From an uncultured Collinsella sp. (GTDB taxonomy: Bacteria > Actinomycetota > Coriobacteriia > Coriobacteriales > Coriobacteriaceae): a stretch of DNA of 64,000 nt. Location of the stretch: positions 62,001 to 126,000 of the forward strand of contig UQXA01000001.1 of the NCBI GenBank assembly GCA_900544865.1. The letters are read 5' to 3'. Of this stretch, positions 34,125-43,437 are shown in pieces. Every line of letters begins with the position of its first letter. Position 1 is the first letter of the stretch. Below the pieces are notes generated by a model. That model was not told the DNA's origin. It did not search any database and was given only the letters and a program-made list of their open reading frames with translations. Position numbers and translations under genes: made by a program.

Positions 34125-35795
34125 ATGGCAGCTAAAAAATCATCTCCCTTGAAGATCATCCCGCTCGGCGGCCTTGACGGCATCGGCAAGAACATGACGG
34201 TCTTCGAGTGCGGCGACGACATGGTGCTCGTCGATGCCGGTCTCATGTTCCCGGATGACTCCCAGCCCGGTATCGATCTGGTACTTCCCGACTACACCTA
34301 TGTTTTGGAGAACGAGGAGAAACTCCGCGGTATCGTTGTCACCCACGGCCACGAGGACCACACCGGTTCGCTTCCGTATCTGCTGCAGGACCTCAACAAC
34401 AAGGTGCCCATCTTCTCGAGTAAGCTGACACTTGGCTTTATCGAGGGCAAGCTTTCTGAGTTCCGCATTCGCGCACCCAAGTTCCGCGAGGTCAAGGGCG
34501 GCAGCCATGTCAACCTCGGCGGCATCTCGCTCGACTTCTTCTCGATGACGCACTCCATCCCCGGCGCTCTGGGCGTGTTCATCCGCACCAATCAGGGCAC
34601 CGTTATGCATACCGGCGACTTTAAGCTCGACCAGACCCCCATCGACGGCGTCACGCCCGACTATGCCGCTATCAGCCGCTTTGCCAAGCAGGGCATCGAC
34701 CTGCTGCTTTCCGACTCCACCAATGCCACGGTTCCCGGCTTTACCAAGTCCGAGGCCGAGGTTGGTCCCAACCTGTTGCACGCCATCAAGAATGCCCCGG
34801 GTCGCGTGTTCGTCGCGTCGTTCTCGAGCCACATCCATCGTCTGCAGCAGATCTGCGATGCCGCCCGCAAGTGCGGCCGTAAGGTCGTTGTGACCGGTCG
34901 CTCTATGCTCACCAACACCCGCGTCGCGCGCGAGCTGGGCTACCTCAACATCGACGATGCCGATATTATCGATGCCTTCGATATCGATAACCTGCCTGAC
35001 GACAAGATCGTCGTCATGTGCACTGGTTCGCAGGGCGAGCCGCTGTCGGCCCTGTCCCGCATGGCCAACGGCGAGCACAAGACGCTCTCCATCCACGAGG
35101 GCGATACCGTCATCCTCTCGGCAACTCCCGTTCCCGGCAACGAGAAAGCCGTCCAGCAGGTCGTCAACAGCCTGGCCAAGCTCGGCTGCGACGTGTGGGA
35201 TAAGAACCGCGCTCTTGTTCACGTCTCGGGCCACGGCAGCCAGGAGGAGCTTAAGCTCCTGATGGCCATGGCCAAGCCCACGTACTTTATGCCGGTTCAC
35301 GGTGAGGCCGTGCATCTGCGCGCCCATGCCCAGCTGGCTCGCAAGATGGGCATCAAGGACGATCATATCTTTATCCTCGATAACGGCGACACGCTCGAGA
35401 TGCGCGGCGGTATCGTCAAACGCGGTACGCCCGTCGAGTCCGGCGTCGTCTACGTCGACGGCCTGCGTATCGGCGATACCGACCCCATCGTCCTGCGCGA
35501 TCGTCAGAAGCTCGCCAACGACGGTATGGTTACCGCTGTTGCCATCGTCTCGCTCAAGCACAAGAAGATCGAGGCCATCGAGTTTTCGGGTCGCGGCGTC
35601 TCGTTTGCCATCGACGACCAGTTCTCCGAGGATGCCTCCGCATCCATTATGAAGACGATCGAGAAGGGTAAGTTTAGCTTTACCAGCAGCGGTTCCGATG
35701 CCATTCGCAAGGCCGTGCGCGATTCGCTCTCTAACTTTATCTGGAGCCGTACGCGCACCCGTCCGATGATCATCCCGGTCGTCATGGAGGTTTAG
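34125..35795 (+). CDS. rnj: Ribonuclease J
   Basis: A metallo-beta-lactamase family nuclease with 5'-3' exo- and endonuclease activity. 556 residues, the standard length. The metal site is THGHEDHTG (HxHxDH); a beta-CASP domain and the short C-terminal domain follow. The chosen ATG (MAAKKSSPLKIIPLGG) matches the family N-terminus; AAAGGA lies 14-19 nt upstream, rather far. Together with pnp and rny it makes a Gram-positive set of RNA-decay enzymes. ftsK starts on the second base after its stop. Confidence 0.95.
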   Translation: MAAKKSSPLKIIPLGGLDGIGKNMTVFECGDDMVLVDAGLMFPDDSQPGIDLVLPDYTYVLENEEKLRGIVVTHGHEDHTGSLPYLLQDLNNKVPIFSSKLTLGFIEGKLSEFRIRAPKFREVKGGSHVNLGGISLDFFSMTHSIPGALGVFIRTNQGTVMHTGDFKLDQTPIDGVTPDYAAISRFAKQGIDLLLSDSTNATVPGFTKSEAEVGPNLLHAIKNAPGRVFVASFSSHIHRLQQICDAARKCGRKVVVTGRSMLTNTRVARELGYLNIDDADIIDAFDIDNLPDDKIVVMCTGSQGEPLSALSRMANGEHKTLSIHEGDTVILSATPVPGNEKAVQQVVNSLAKLGCDVWDKNRALVHVSGHGSQEELKLLMAMAKPTYFMPVHGEAVHLRAHAQLARKMGIKDDHIFILDNGDTLEMRGGIVKRGTPVESGVVYVDGLRIGDTDPIVLRDRQKLANDGMVTAVAIVSLKHKKIEAIEFSGRGVSFAIDDQFSEDASASIMKTIEKGKFSFTSSGSDAIRKAVRDSLSNFIWSRTRTRPMIIPVVMEV

Positions 35796-35796
35796 T

Positions 35797-38577
35797 TTGG
35801 CGCGCGGATCTGCACAAAACGCCAAAGGTAATAAGGCCAATAACCAACCGGCATCTGCTAAGGGTGCCGGTTCCCATCTTCGTGCCAATAAGGGCCACGA
35901 GGCCGACTTCGACGATTTTGAGCCGCTGGTCGAGCCCTCGGCCAACCGCGATATCGCCGGCGTGGTCATCGCCGTTTTGGCGATTGCGTCCTTCATTGCC
36001 GTGATTTCGCCGGCGACCGCACCCGTTACGGCTGCGGTTGCCGGTTTCTACCACCTGGGCTTTGGTCTGGGTGCCTACGTGCTGCCGATCGTCATTTTGC
36101 TGTTTGCCGCTACGCTCTTTTTAGGCGAGGACTCGCCGCTCAACATTCGCTCGGTCGCGGGCGGAGCCGTGGTCTTTATCGCCGTCGTCTCCATTCTTTC
36201 GCTGATGGTGCCGGGTACGAGCGACTCGTGTGACCTTATGTTCACGCCGCAAAATCTGTCCGCCTCGGGTGGCTACATCGGTGCGTTTATTGCGAGTGCG
36301 CTGCAGAATGCCCTGGGTAAGCCTATCGCGATGGTGGTCCTGTTGGGTCTGGCCGTCGTTGGTTTTGTCATCATTGGCTTTTCGGTGGGTGGCGTGCTGC
36401 GCTCTGCCCGCGATCGTGCGGCCGATTTTGCCGAGCGCCGTCGTGCCGATGTTAACGCGAGCCCGTGGGGTGACGACGAAGCCCTGTCGGTGCCCGGCGT
36501 TGCCCGTCCGCACCTGAGCATTCTTCGTCAAAAGGGCTCCGATGCTGCCGTGACCACGGTTATGGGCAACGATGTGGACCCGGTTTTGGACGATGACGAC
36601 GAGGACGAGAATCCGTTTGTCGACGTATCCGATGCCGTGGAGGCCGAGCGCGCTAAGACGACGCTGCTGCCGCGTCGCCATGCCAAGAAGGGCAAGGCTG
36701 CGCCTAAGCTCAATACGAGCGAGCCCGACCCGTCCTGGTCCGATAGCGAGATTGAGCTTACCGAGGGCGATGACGGGGACGACGAGGCTCCGATTGAGAC
36801 CGCAAAGACAACTTTGCTGCCGCGTCGCCATGCAAAGCGCGACCAGGTAACCGGCCAGCTTTCGATGGAAGACGACCCCGATAAGATTGACGAGTCCGAG
36901 CCGCCGTTTGCCGTGAATCCTGTCTCGGCAGCTCCGCAGATTCCCGACTTCTTGAAGCATCCCAAGGTTGCCGATACGGCTGTCGCGGGCGCTGCCGAGG
37001 CTCCTACTTCTAGCGATGGGGGAGCGGTCAATGCCCCCGCGGATAACGAGGGCGAAGAAGAGGATGGCCTTAAGCTTCCGCCACTCGAAATCCTGCATGC
37101 CAACCCGCAGTCGGCGTCCTCCGCGTCTTCTGACAAGGAGCTGGAACAGACTGCCGAGTCGCTTCAGTCCACGTTGCTTGAGTTTGGCCGCAGTGCCCGC
37201 GTGGTCGGCTGGATCGCCGGCCCCACGGTGACGACCTTTAAGCTGCAACCTGGCGAGGGCGAGCGCGTGAGCAAGATCTCGAGCCTCGAGGACGATATCG
37301 CGCTTTCGCTCGCTGCCCAGTCGGTGCGTATCTTTGCCCCGATCCCCGGCACCTCGCTCGTGGGCATCGAGATCCCCAATCGCAAGCGCCAGAACGTCAA
37401 CCTGGGCGACGTGCTGCCCTATGTGAAGGGCGGTCCGCTTGAGCTCGCAATCGGGCGCGATGCCGAGGGCACGCCGGTCGTCGCCGACCTTGCCAAGATG
37501 CCCCACCTGCTGATCGCCGGTACCACGGGTTCCGGTAAGTCGGTCATGATCAACTCCATCATCACGACTCTGCTCATGCGCGCCCTTCCCGAGGACGTTC
37601 GCCTGATCATGGTCGATCCCAAGCGCGTCGAGCTTGCGGGCTATAACGGTCTGCCGCATCTTTACGTGCCTGTAGTGACCGAGCCCAAGCAGGCCGCGAG
37701 CGCTCTGCAATGGGCCGTGTCCGAGATGGAGCGTCGCCTGAAGGTCTTCGAGCGCCTTAACGTTCGTAAGATTTCGACCTATAACGAAAAGCAGGCCGCC
37801 GGCGAGTTTGAGCATTACGACAACCCGCCGCAAAAGATGCCCTACCTGGTCATCATCATTGACGAGCTCTCGGACCTGATGATGGTCGCCGGTAAGGATG
37901 TCGAGGCCTCGATCGTGCGTATCGCCCAGCTGGGCCGTGCCGCCGGTATTCATCTTATCGTGGCCACGCAGCGCCCCAGTTCCAATGTGGTGACGGGCCT
38001 CATCAAGGCCAACATCACCAACCGCATCGCCTTTAACGTCGCCACGGGCATCGACTCGCGCGTCATCATCGACCAGATGGGTGCCGAAAAGCTCACCGGT
38101 TTGGGCGACATGCTGTTCTCCAAGGTCGACTGGGGCAAGCCCCGCCGTATCCAGGGCTGCTTTGTCTCGGATGACGAAATCAACGAGATTGTCGAGTTCG
38201 TCAAGTCGCAGAGCGAGCCCGACTACCACGAGGAGATCCTGTCTGCCGTGGCGCCCGCTTCCATGTCCATGGCGTGTGGCGGCGGCATTGTCCGTACCGG
38301 AGTCGCCGAGCCGCAAGACGATGATCCGCTCATCTGGGAAGCCGCCCATATTGTGGTGGATTCGCAGCTTGGCTCCACATCTGGCCTGCAACGCCGCCTG
38401 AAGGTTGGCTATGCGCGTGCCGGGCGTATTATGGATATGCTGGAAGAAAAGGGTGTCGTCGGCCCGCCCGACGGTTCCAAGCCGCGCGAGGTCCTGCTGG
38501 ACGAGGAGGGGCTTGCCGCGCTGGAATCTGTCGACGCCGAGATGGCACGTGAAGATCGTGAGTTTGGAGGATTCTGA
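35797..38577 (+). CDS. ftsK: DNA translocase FtsK/SpoIIIE
   Basis: A membrane-anchored motor that pumps chromosome DNA through the septum. 926 residues: four or so membrane helices (about 48-205), a long acidic linker (about 215-450), the RecA-like motor with Walker A AGTTGSGKSVMIN and Walker B VIIIDELSDLMM, and the C-terminal gamma winged helix that reads KOPS-like sites (LQRRLKVGYARAGRIMDMLEE). The linker repeats the segment AKTTLLPRRHAK twice, about 50 residues apart. TTG start behind GGAGG; its stop overlaps the next ATG. Confidence 0.96.
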   Translation: MARGSAQNAKGNKANNQPASAKGAGSHLRANKGHEADFDDFEPLVEPSANRDIAGVVIAVLAIASFIAVISPATAPVTAAVAGFYHLGFGLGAYVLPIVILLFAATLFLGEDSPLNIRSVAGGAVVFIAVVSILSLMVPGTSDSCDLMFTPQNLSASGGYIGAFIASALQNALGKPIAMVVLLGLAVVGFVIIGFSVGGVLRSARDRAADFAERRRADVNASPWGDDEALSVPGVARPHLSILRQKGSDAAVTTVMGNDVDPVLDDDDEDENPFVDVSDAVEAERAKTTLLPRRHAKKGKAAPKLNTSEPDPSWSDSEIELTEGDDGDDEAPIETAKTTLLPRRHAKRDQVTGQLSMEDDPDKIDESEPPFAVNPVSAAPQIPDFLKHPKVADTAVAGAAEAPTSSDGGAVNAPADNEGEEEDGLKLPPLEILHANPQSASSASSDKELEQTAESLQSTLLEFGRSARVVGWIAGPTVTTFKLQPGEGERVSKISSLEDDIALSLAAQSVRIFAPIPGTSLVGIEIPNRKRQNVNLGDVLPYVKGGPLELAIGRDAEGTPVVADLAKMPHLLIAGTTGSGKSVMINSIITTLLMRALPEDVRLIMVDPKRVELAGYNGLPHLYVPVVTEPKQAASALQWAVSEMERRLKVFERLNVRKISTYNEKQAAGEFEHYDNPPQKMPYLVIIIDELSDLMMVAGKDVEASIVRIAQLGRAAGIHLIVATQRPSSNVVTGLIKANITNRIAFNVATGIDSRVIIDQMGAEKLTGLGDMLFSKVDWGKPRRIQGCFVSDDEINEIVEFVKSQSEPDYHEEILSAVAPASMSMACGGGIVRTGVAEPQDDDPLIWEAAHIVVDSQLGSTSGLQRRLKVGYARAGRIMDMLEEKGVVGPPDGSKPREVLLDEEGLAALESVDAEMAREDREFGGF

Positions 38578-40088
38578 TGGCTGCACGCTTTGGTGACATG
38601 CTGCTCGAGCAGCGTCGCCGAATGGGCCTTTCCATTCAGCAGGTCGCCAACACCATCAAAATCAGGCCGCAGATCATCGAGTTTTTCGAGACCGGTAACT
38701 TTGCTTCGATGCCGCCGCGCGGCTATGCGCAGGGCATGATTTCGAGCTATGCTCGCTTTTTGGGCCTCAATCCGCGCGAGGTCGTCAATGCCTACTTTGA
38801 CGACCTGATGGCATACGAACGCGAGACGTCGCAGCAGGGCGGTCGTTTTCAGGATGCCGCCGGCTACGTCAATTCGCGTTCCTCGGTCGATAACGGGCGC
38901 TTCCTGATGGTTCAGGGCGGTCGTTCGACTCGCTATGGACAGCGTCCTCAGCAGGCCGGTTATATTACTGAGACGGGTTCGGGCGAGGAGATTCGCTCAC
39001 AGCGTGACCGGTTCCGCAGTACGCCGATGCCCGAGGACCGTGCACTTCCCGCTGCTCGCGGCGTGGCGCGTGACCCTCGTGCCGGCTACGGCGACGGCGG
39101 CTATTCCGATCGCGGTTACCGTGGTGTCTCTATGGGACGCTCTCGCGGTGGCTATGCGGATGCCGATACCACGCAGGTGACGCCGCGTCTTCGCTCTCAA
39201 TCACAGCCGTATGGCCAGCGCTCTTCGGCTCCGCGTTCGGGCCAGCGTGGCTATCAAGGCCGCGGTGAACTTGCGCCCCGCTCGGGTCAGCGCAGCCTTC
39301 AGGGCCAGGGTGGCTATCGCGGCCGTTCCGATAGCAATCGTGGTCGTATGCCTCAGGGAGGCGGCCGCAACAGTTCCAGTCGTGGACGCGGCGGATCACG
39401 TACTCCTCAAAACAACGGGCTCGATCCACGTATCGTCTACGCCGGCATCGGTGCCGTGGTGTTGCTGCTGATTGTGCTCATCGTGGTGCTTCTGCGCGGC
39501 TGCGCATCTTCGGCGCCCGAGAACACGCCCGAGACGCCCGCTGCTACCAAGACGACGACCAAGAAGTCTTCTAAGAAGACCGAAACGGTCGACGAGGACG
39601 AAGACACCGATGAGGCGACGGATGAGTCGACTGATTCGGACGCTACCAAGACGACGGCAAAGAAGGAAGAGAACGCGGTCACGAAGGTCAAAGTCTCCGT
39701 TGCCAAGGGAAAGACCGCGTGGATTGAGGTCAAGGTCGACGGCAAGTCGGTCTATGGCGCCCAGGCGACTGGCCCCTTTGAGCAGGAGTACACGCCCGAG
39801 TCCTCGATCGAGATCACCACGTCCAAGCCTTCCGATGTCACCGTTACCAAGAACGGTGAAAAGGTCCGTTACGATACCAAGACCTCGGGCGTGGCGCGTG
39901 TGACGATCACCGTTCCCAAGAAGGAGACGTCTGATTCCGAGAATGGTGAAAGTTCTGATGGTACCGACACCACCGATGGTACCGATACCACCGACGGTAC
40001 CGATGCCCAGTCCACGGATGGCGCCGATACCGCAACTGACGGTCAGACACCCACCGATTCTACCGACAATTCGTACGATAGCTACTAG
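38577..40088 (+). CDS. RodZ-like helix-turn-helix membrane protein
   Basis: 503 residues. The N-terminal HTH_25 domain (about 1-70: MLLEQRRRMGLSIQQVANTI) is that of RodZ, which links MreB to the membrane. A long Arg/Gly/Ser/Gln-rich region (about 90-280) follows, then one membrane helix (about 286-311), a Lys/Thr/Asp/Glu stretch, a beta-rich RodZ C-terminal-like domain (about 365-445) and an Asp/Thr/Gly tail with an 18-nt repeat. Its ATG overlaps the ftsK stop (TGATG). No mreB is nearby; this actinobacterial form may serve cell-wall growth in another way. Confidence 0.82.
   Translation: MAARFGDMLLEQRRRMGLSIQQVANTIKIRPQIIEFFETGNFASMPPRGYAQGMISSYARFLGLNPREVVNAYFDDLMAYERETSQQGGRFQDAAGYVNSRSSVDNGRFLMVQGGRSTRYGQRPQQAGYITETGSGEEIRSQRDRFRSTPMPEDRALPAARGVARDPRAGYGDGGYSDRGYRGVSMGRSRGGYADADTTQVTPRLRSQSQPYGQRSSAPRSGQRGYQGRGELAPRSGQRSLQGQGGYRGRSDSNRGRMPQGGGRNSSSRGRGGSRTPQNNGLDPRIVYAGIGAVVLLLIVLIVVLLRGCASSAPENTPETPAATKTTTKKSSKKTETVDEDEDTDEATDESTDSDATKTTAKKEENAVTKVKVSVAKGKTAWIEVKVDGKSVYGAQATGPFEQEYTPESSIEITTSKPSDVTVTKNGEKVRYDTKTSGVARVTITVPKKETSDSENGESSDGTDTTDGTDTTDGTDAQSTDGADTATDGQTPTDSTDNSYDSY
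39957..40010 (+). repeat. Three 18-bp tandem repeats in the rodZ-like tail
   Basis: Units start at 39957, 39975 and 39993 (for example GATGGTACCGACACCACC), giving DGTDTT-type peptide repeats. In-frame copy-number change is possible. Confidence 0.85.
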
Positions 40089-40114
40089 GCCGCTCGTACG
40101 CGAAAGGAAACATC

Positions 40115-40612
40115 ATGGCTAAAGATTCCAGCTTCGACGTCGTGTCCGAGGTCAACATGCAAGAGGTCGACAACGCCTTCCAGCAGACCACGCGCGAGAT
40201 TTCCCAGCGCTATGACCTTAAGGATTCCGGCGCCACGATCGAGCTTTCGAAGGGCGACAAGCTCTTTACGATCAACGCCCCGGCCGACTTTGTCTCCAAG
40301 CAGATTGTCGACGTGCTGAGCTCCAAGCTCATCAAGCGCGGCATTGACCTCAAGGCTGTCTCGTGGGATGCTCCGCAGGCGGCATCGGGCGGTACCGTGC
40401 GCGTGCTCGGCCATATCGTCGAGGGTATCGACCAGGCGACCGCCAAGAAGATCAACAAGGACATCAAGGACCAAAAGCTCAAAGTCAAGGTGACCATCGA
40501 GGCCGACAAGCTGCGTGTTTCCTCTGCTTCGAAGGACGCGTTGCAGACCGTGATCCAGTTCCTGCGCGACCAGGACTACGGCCAGCCGCTGCAGTTCACC
40601 AACTACCGCTAA
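40115..40612 (+). CDS. yajQ: YajQ family nucleotide-binding protein
   Basis: A small DUF520 protein with two ferredoxin-like folds; relatives bind nucleic acid, GTP or cyclic di-GMP. 165 residues, typical length. SFDVVSEVNMQEVDNAFQQ and the ending GQPLQFTNYR are diagnostic. GAAAGGA precedes the ATG. The role here is not known; it lies between the rodZ-like gene and rimO. Confidence 0.93.
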   Translation: MAKDSSFDVVSEVNMQEVDNAFQQTTREISQRYDLKDSGATIELSKGDKLFTINAPADFVSKQIVDVLSSKLIKRGIDLKAVSWDAPQAASGGTVRVLGHIVEGIDQATAKKINKDIKDQKLKVKVTIEADKLRVSSASKDALQTVIQFLRDQDYGQPLQFTNYR

Positions 40613-40639
40613 TATCAATCGAAAGGACTGCTCTCCAAC

Positions 40640-41989
40640 ATGGATACACCGTTGGGCTCCGTGCTCTACATCACCCTCGGGTGCGCTAAGAACGAGGTTG
40701 ACACCGACCGCATGCGTTCTCTTTTGACCGCCGCGGGCTACGAGGAGGCATTCGACCCGCAGGATGCCGATATCGCCATCGTCAATACTTGCTCGTTCCT
40801 CGCCTCCGCAACGTCCGAGAGCATCGAGACCACGCTCGAGCTCGCCAATGAGGTTCAGGACGGCGTTCGTTCTTGCCCCATCGTCATGTGCGGCTGCGTG
40901 CCGTCGCGCTATGGCGATGACCTGCCTGACGAGCTGCCCGAGGTCGCTGCCTTTGTGAAGGCCGACGAGGAAGACGGCATCGTGGCGGTCATCGATGGCG
41001 TGCTGGGTGTCGAGCGTGAGATTGCAGCCTATATCCCGCAGGTCAAGCGTACCGTCGAGGGTGCGGTTGCCTACGTCAAGATTTCCGATGGCTGCAATCG
41101 TTTTTGCAGCTTCTGCATGATTCCCTACATCCGCGGCCGCTATCATTCGCGCAATGCCGAGAGCATCATCTCCGAGGTGCGCGACCTGGTTGCCGGCGGT
41201 GTGCGCGAGATCGTGCTGATCGGCCAGGACACGGGCATCTGGGGTACCGACTTTGCCGACGAGGACGTCGCCGATGGCTCGCCGAGCAATCTGGCGCAGC
41301 TGCTGCGTGCCGTCGCCGAGGCCGTGCGCCCGCACAACGTCTGGGTCCGCGTGCTCTATCTGCAGCCCGAGGGCATGACCGACGAGCTTATCGATACGAT
41401 TCGCGATACGCCCGAGGTGCTGCCCTATATCGATATCCCCGTTCAGCACTGCGACGCGCGCATCCTCAAGGCTATGCGCCGTTCTGGTTCGCGCCAGGAG
41501 CTCGAGGACCTGTTCCGCGATCTGCGTGAGCGTATCCCCGGCATCGTGATCCGTTCCACGGCCATGGTCGGCTTCCCGACCGAGACCGACGACGAGTTCC
41601 GCGACCTTATCGACTTTATGGACACCGTCGGCTTTGACTACACGAGCGTCTTTGCCTACTCGCAGGAGGAGGGCAGCCTGGCCGCTAAGATGGAGGGTCA
41701 GGTCTATGAGGAGGTTAAGCTTGAGCGTGCCCAGGAGGCCATGGACCTAGCCGAGTCGCTCGGTTTTGCCGCCACCGCCGCACATGTGGGCGATCGCGCC
41801 CAGGTGATCGTCGACGGTATCGAAGAAACCGAGGACGGCGCCGAGCTGATCGGCCATGCCTGGTTCCAGGCGCCCGATTCCGATGGCGCGGTCCACTTGG
41901 ACGCCAGCGAGGCGTCCGTGGGCGATATTCTGACTGTCGAGTTTACCGATAGCTTCTGCTATGAGCTTATCGGCCATGTTGTGGAGTAG
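40640..41989 (+). CDS. rimO: Ribosomal protein S12 methylthiotransferase RimO
   Basis: A radical SAM enzyme that adds a methylthio group to Asp of ribosomal protein S12. 449 residues: MTTase domain (ITLGCAKNEVD, VNTCSFL, CGCVPSRYG), radical SAM core (CNRFCSFCMIPYIRGRYHSR) and a C-terminal TRAM domain. The CAKNxVD and IRGRYHSR signatures separate it from MiaB and MtaB. pgsA follows after 9 nt, a frequent pairing. Confidence 0.95.
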   Translation: MDTPLGSVLYITLGCAKNEVDTDRMRSLLTAAGYEEAFDPQDADIAIVNTCSFLASATSESIETTLELANEVQDGVRSCPIVMCGCVPSRYGDDLPDELPEVAAFVKADEEDGIVAVIDGVLGVEREIAAYIPQVKRTVEGAVAYVKISDGCNRFCSFCMIPYIRGRYHSRNAESIISEVRDLVAGGVREIVLIGQDTGIWGTDFADEDVADGSPSNLAQLLRAVAEAVRPHNVWVRVLYLQPEGMTDELIDTIRDTPEVLPYIDIPVQHCDARILKAMRRSGSRQELEDLFRDLRERIPGIVIRSTAMVGFPTETDDEFRDLIDFMDTVGFDYTSVFAYSQEEGSLAAKMEGQVYEEVKLERAQEAMDLAESLGFAATAAHVGDRAQVIVDGIEETEDGAELIGHAWFQAPDSDGAVHLDASEASVGDILTVEFTDSFCYELIGHVVE

Positions 41990-41998
41990 GAGAGCATC

Positions 41999-42637
41999 GT
42001 GGCAAACGAGAGCAATAAGGAACTGACGAGTGTTTGGACGCCCGCCAACATCGTGACGTGCGTTCGCATCGTCTTTATCCCGGTGTTCATGATCGTGTCG
42101 GCGCTTTCTCACACGAGTGTTGCCGGTACGGATTGGAGCACCTTCGACGGCCCGCTCGCCGCCGCTGCCTTCATTCTGTATGTGATCCTGTCGTGCACCG
42201 ATAAGGTTGACGGTTATCTGGCGCGCTCGCGCAACGAGATCACCGACTTCGGTAAATTCTTGGACCCCATCGCCGATAAGCTGCTCGTGTTCTCGGCCCT
42301 GCTGCTGTTCTTGGATTTTGGCGCGGTGACCGTGTGGTCGGTGTTCATTATCCTGTTCCGCGAGCTTCTGGTGAGCGCCCTTCGCATGGTCGCGAGTGCG
42401 GCCGGTGTGGTCGTTGCGGCCGATAAGCTCGGCAAGTACAAGACGGCAACCACGATGGTCTCCATCTGCGGTTACCTGTGTGTTTTTGCGATGGCCGGCT
42501 TGCACCTTGGCCCGGTGGCGCTGACGCTCGGCATCTACTCGGTGTCGCGCTTCCTGTATGCCGTTGCCGTTGTCTTGACCGTTATCTCGGGCGCCCAGTA
42601 CTTCTGGAACTGCCGCAAGATTGTCTTTTCGGTCTAG
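41999..42637 (+). CDS. pgsA: CDP-diacylglycerol-glycerol-3-phosphate 3-phosphatidyltransferase
   Basis: Makes phosphatidylglycerol phosphate in the membrane. 212 residues with about five helices and the CDP-alcohol phosphotransferase signature DGYLARSRNEITDFGKFLDP-x-x-D (DGxxAR...G...D...D). GTG start behind GGAG. Its neighbours rimO and pncC are those of pgsA in many Gram-positives, which favours this role over the second family member at 62949-63653. Confidence 0.93.
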   Translation: MANESNKELTSVWTPANIVTCVRIVFIPVFMIVSALSHTSVAGTDWSTFDGPLAAAAFILYVILSCTDKVDGYLARSRNEITDFGKFLDPIADKLLVFSALLLFLDFGAVTVWSVFIILFRELLVSALRMVASAAGVVVAADKLGKYKTATTMVSICGYLCVFAMAGLHLGPVALTLGIYSVSRFLYAVAVVLTVISGAQYFWNCRKIVFSV

Positions 42638-42643
42638 GTCCTG

Positions 42644-43180
42644 GTGGGTATGACGGACTCTTTTGAGCAGATTTCCGCACATAACGAGGAGCTGGCGCGT
42701 GATATTGTCGAGCGCGCGAGCGCTCGGGGCGTGACGGTTTCGACGGCTGAGTCGCTGACGGCGGGTATGATCGCCTCGACGATTGCCGATATCCCGGGCG
42801 CCTCGGCGGTGCTGCGTGGCGGTGCGGTGACCTATTGCGATGAGATTAAGCATCGCGTTCTTGGTGTTGAGCAGGAGACGCTCGACCGCTATACCGTGGT
42901 GTCGCATCAGACCGCGCGCGAGATGGCGGTGGGTTCGCTGGAGCTGTACCAGAGCGATATTGCAGTGAGCGCAACGGGTTATGCCGGCCCCGGCGGTGGC
43001 ACTGAGGACGATCCGGCGGGCACTTTCTATATTGGCTGGGCGCATCGTTCCGCCGATGGGGGCGTGCCGGTCGTGGACTCTGTGCGCTGCCACTATGAGG
43101 GCGACCGTTCGTGTGTTCGTGCCCGTGCGGTCGCGGAGGCATTGGGACGCATTGCCCTTGTGCTCAACTCTATGGAATAG
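42644..43180 (+). CDS. pncC: Nicotinamide-nucleotide amidase (CinA C-terminal domain)
   Basis: Deamidates NMN to nicotinate mononucleotide, recycling pyridine nucleotides. 178 residues, only the CinA C-terminal domain. TAESLTAGMIAS and SATGYAGPGGG are the family motifs. GTG 42644 is used here; ATG 42650 is equally possible since neither has a strong ribosome site. It lies between pgsA and recA, the position of cinA in many Gram-positives. Confidence 0.9.
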   Translation: MGMTDSFEQISAHNEELARDIVERASARGVTVSTAESLTAGMIASTIADIPGASAVLRGGAVTYCDEIKHRVLGVEQETLDRYTVVSHQTAREMAVGSLELYQSDIAVSATGYAGPGGGTEDDPAGTFYIGWAHRSADGGVPVVDSVRCHYEGDRSCVRARAVAEALGRIALVLNSME

Positions 43181-43188
43181 ACGTGTTT

Positions 43189-43212
43189 TAAGGGGCCTTA
43201 GGGCCCCTTAAT
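43189..43212 (+). terminator. Short hairpin after pncC
   Basis: TAAGGGGCC pairs with GGCCCCTTA around TTA... with only AATTG after it. It may be a weak terminator. Confidence 0.45.
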
Positions 43213-43286
43213 TGTGGAGATGGGGACCTTAGGCTCATTTGGCGTTTGTGCTGGTTGTAGACGTAATTTTGCCTGCCTTGTTCATA

Positions 43287-43347
43287 TTTGGTCCTTTGTG
43301 GTCAAGCATTTGGTCAGTGTTTGGTCGGCGTTTGGTTGGGTTTTGGA
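43287..43347 (+). repeat. Six motifs at 11-bp period upstream of recA
   Basis: TTTGGTC (43287), GTGGTC (43298), TTTGGTC (43309), TTTGGTC (43320), TTTGGTT (43331) and TTTGG (43342) lie exactly 11 bp apart, on one face of the helix. This suggests a site for a protein that binds in repeats. The nearest -10-like sequences follow at 43361-43372. Confidence 0.75.
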
Positions 43348-43385
43348 AAGGTCGGCTGCATATGATTTATCTGAACGGTTGACCA

Positions 43386-43399
43386 CGAACAGCCGTTCG
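43386..43399 (+). promoter_or_regulatory. LexA (SOS) box of recA
   Basis: CGAACAGCCGTTCG fits the Gram-positive box GAAC-N4-GTTC. It lies 39 nt before the recA start, where LexA could block transcription. Confidence 0.85.
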
Positions 43400-43437
43400 T
43401 TTAATATCGATGCAGGTTGTTAAGAGGAGGGCTATTC

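Noticed and set aside
34140..35996. 618-codon open frame antisense to rnj, and an 821-codon one antisense to ftsK at 36121-38586
   Set aside because: Both mirror real genes and have shadow-type composition without recognisable domains.
43189..43212. Confident terminator of pncC
   Set aside because: The stem is only 9 bp and the following sequence is AATTG, so it is listed only at low confidence.
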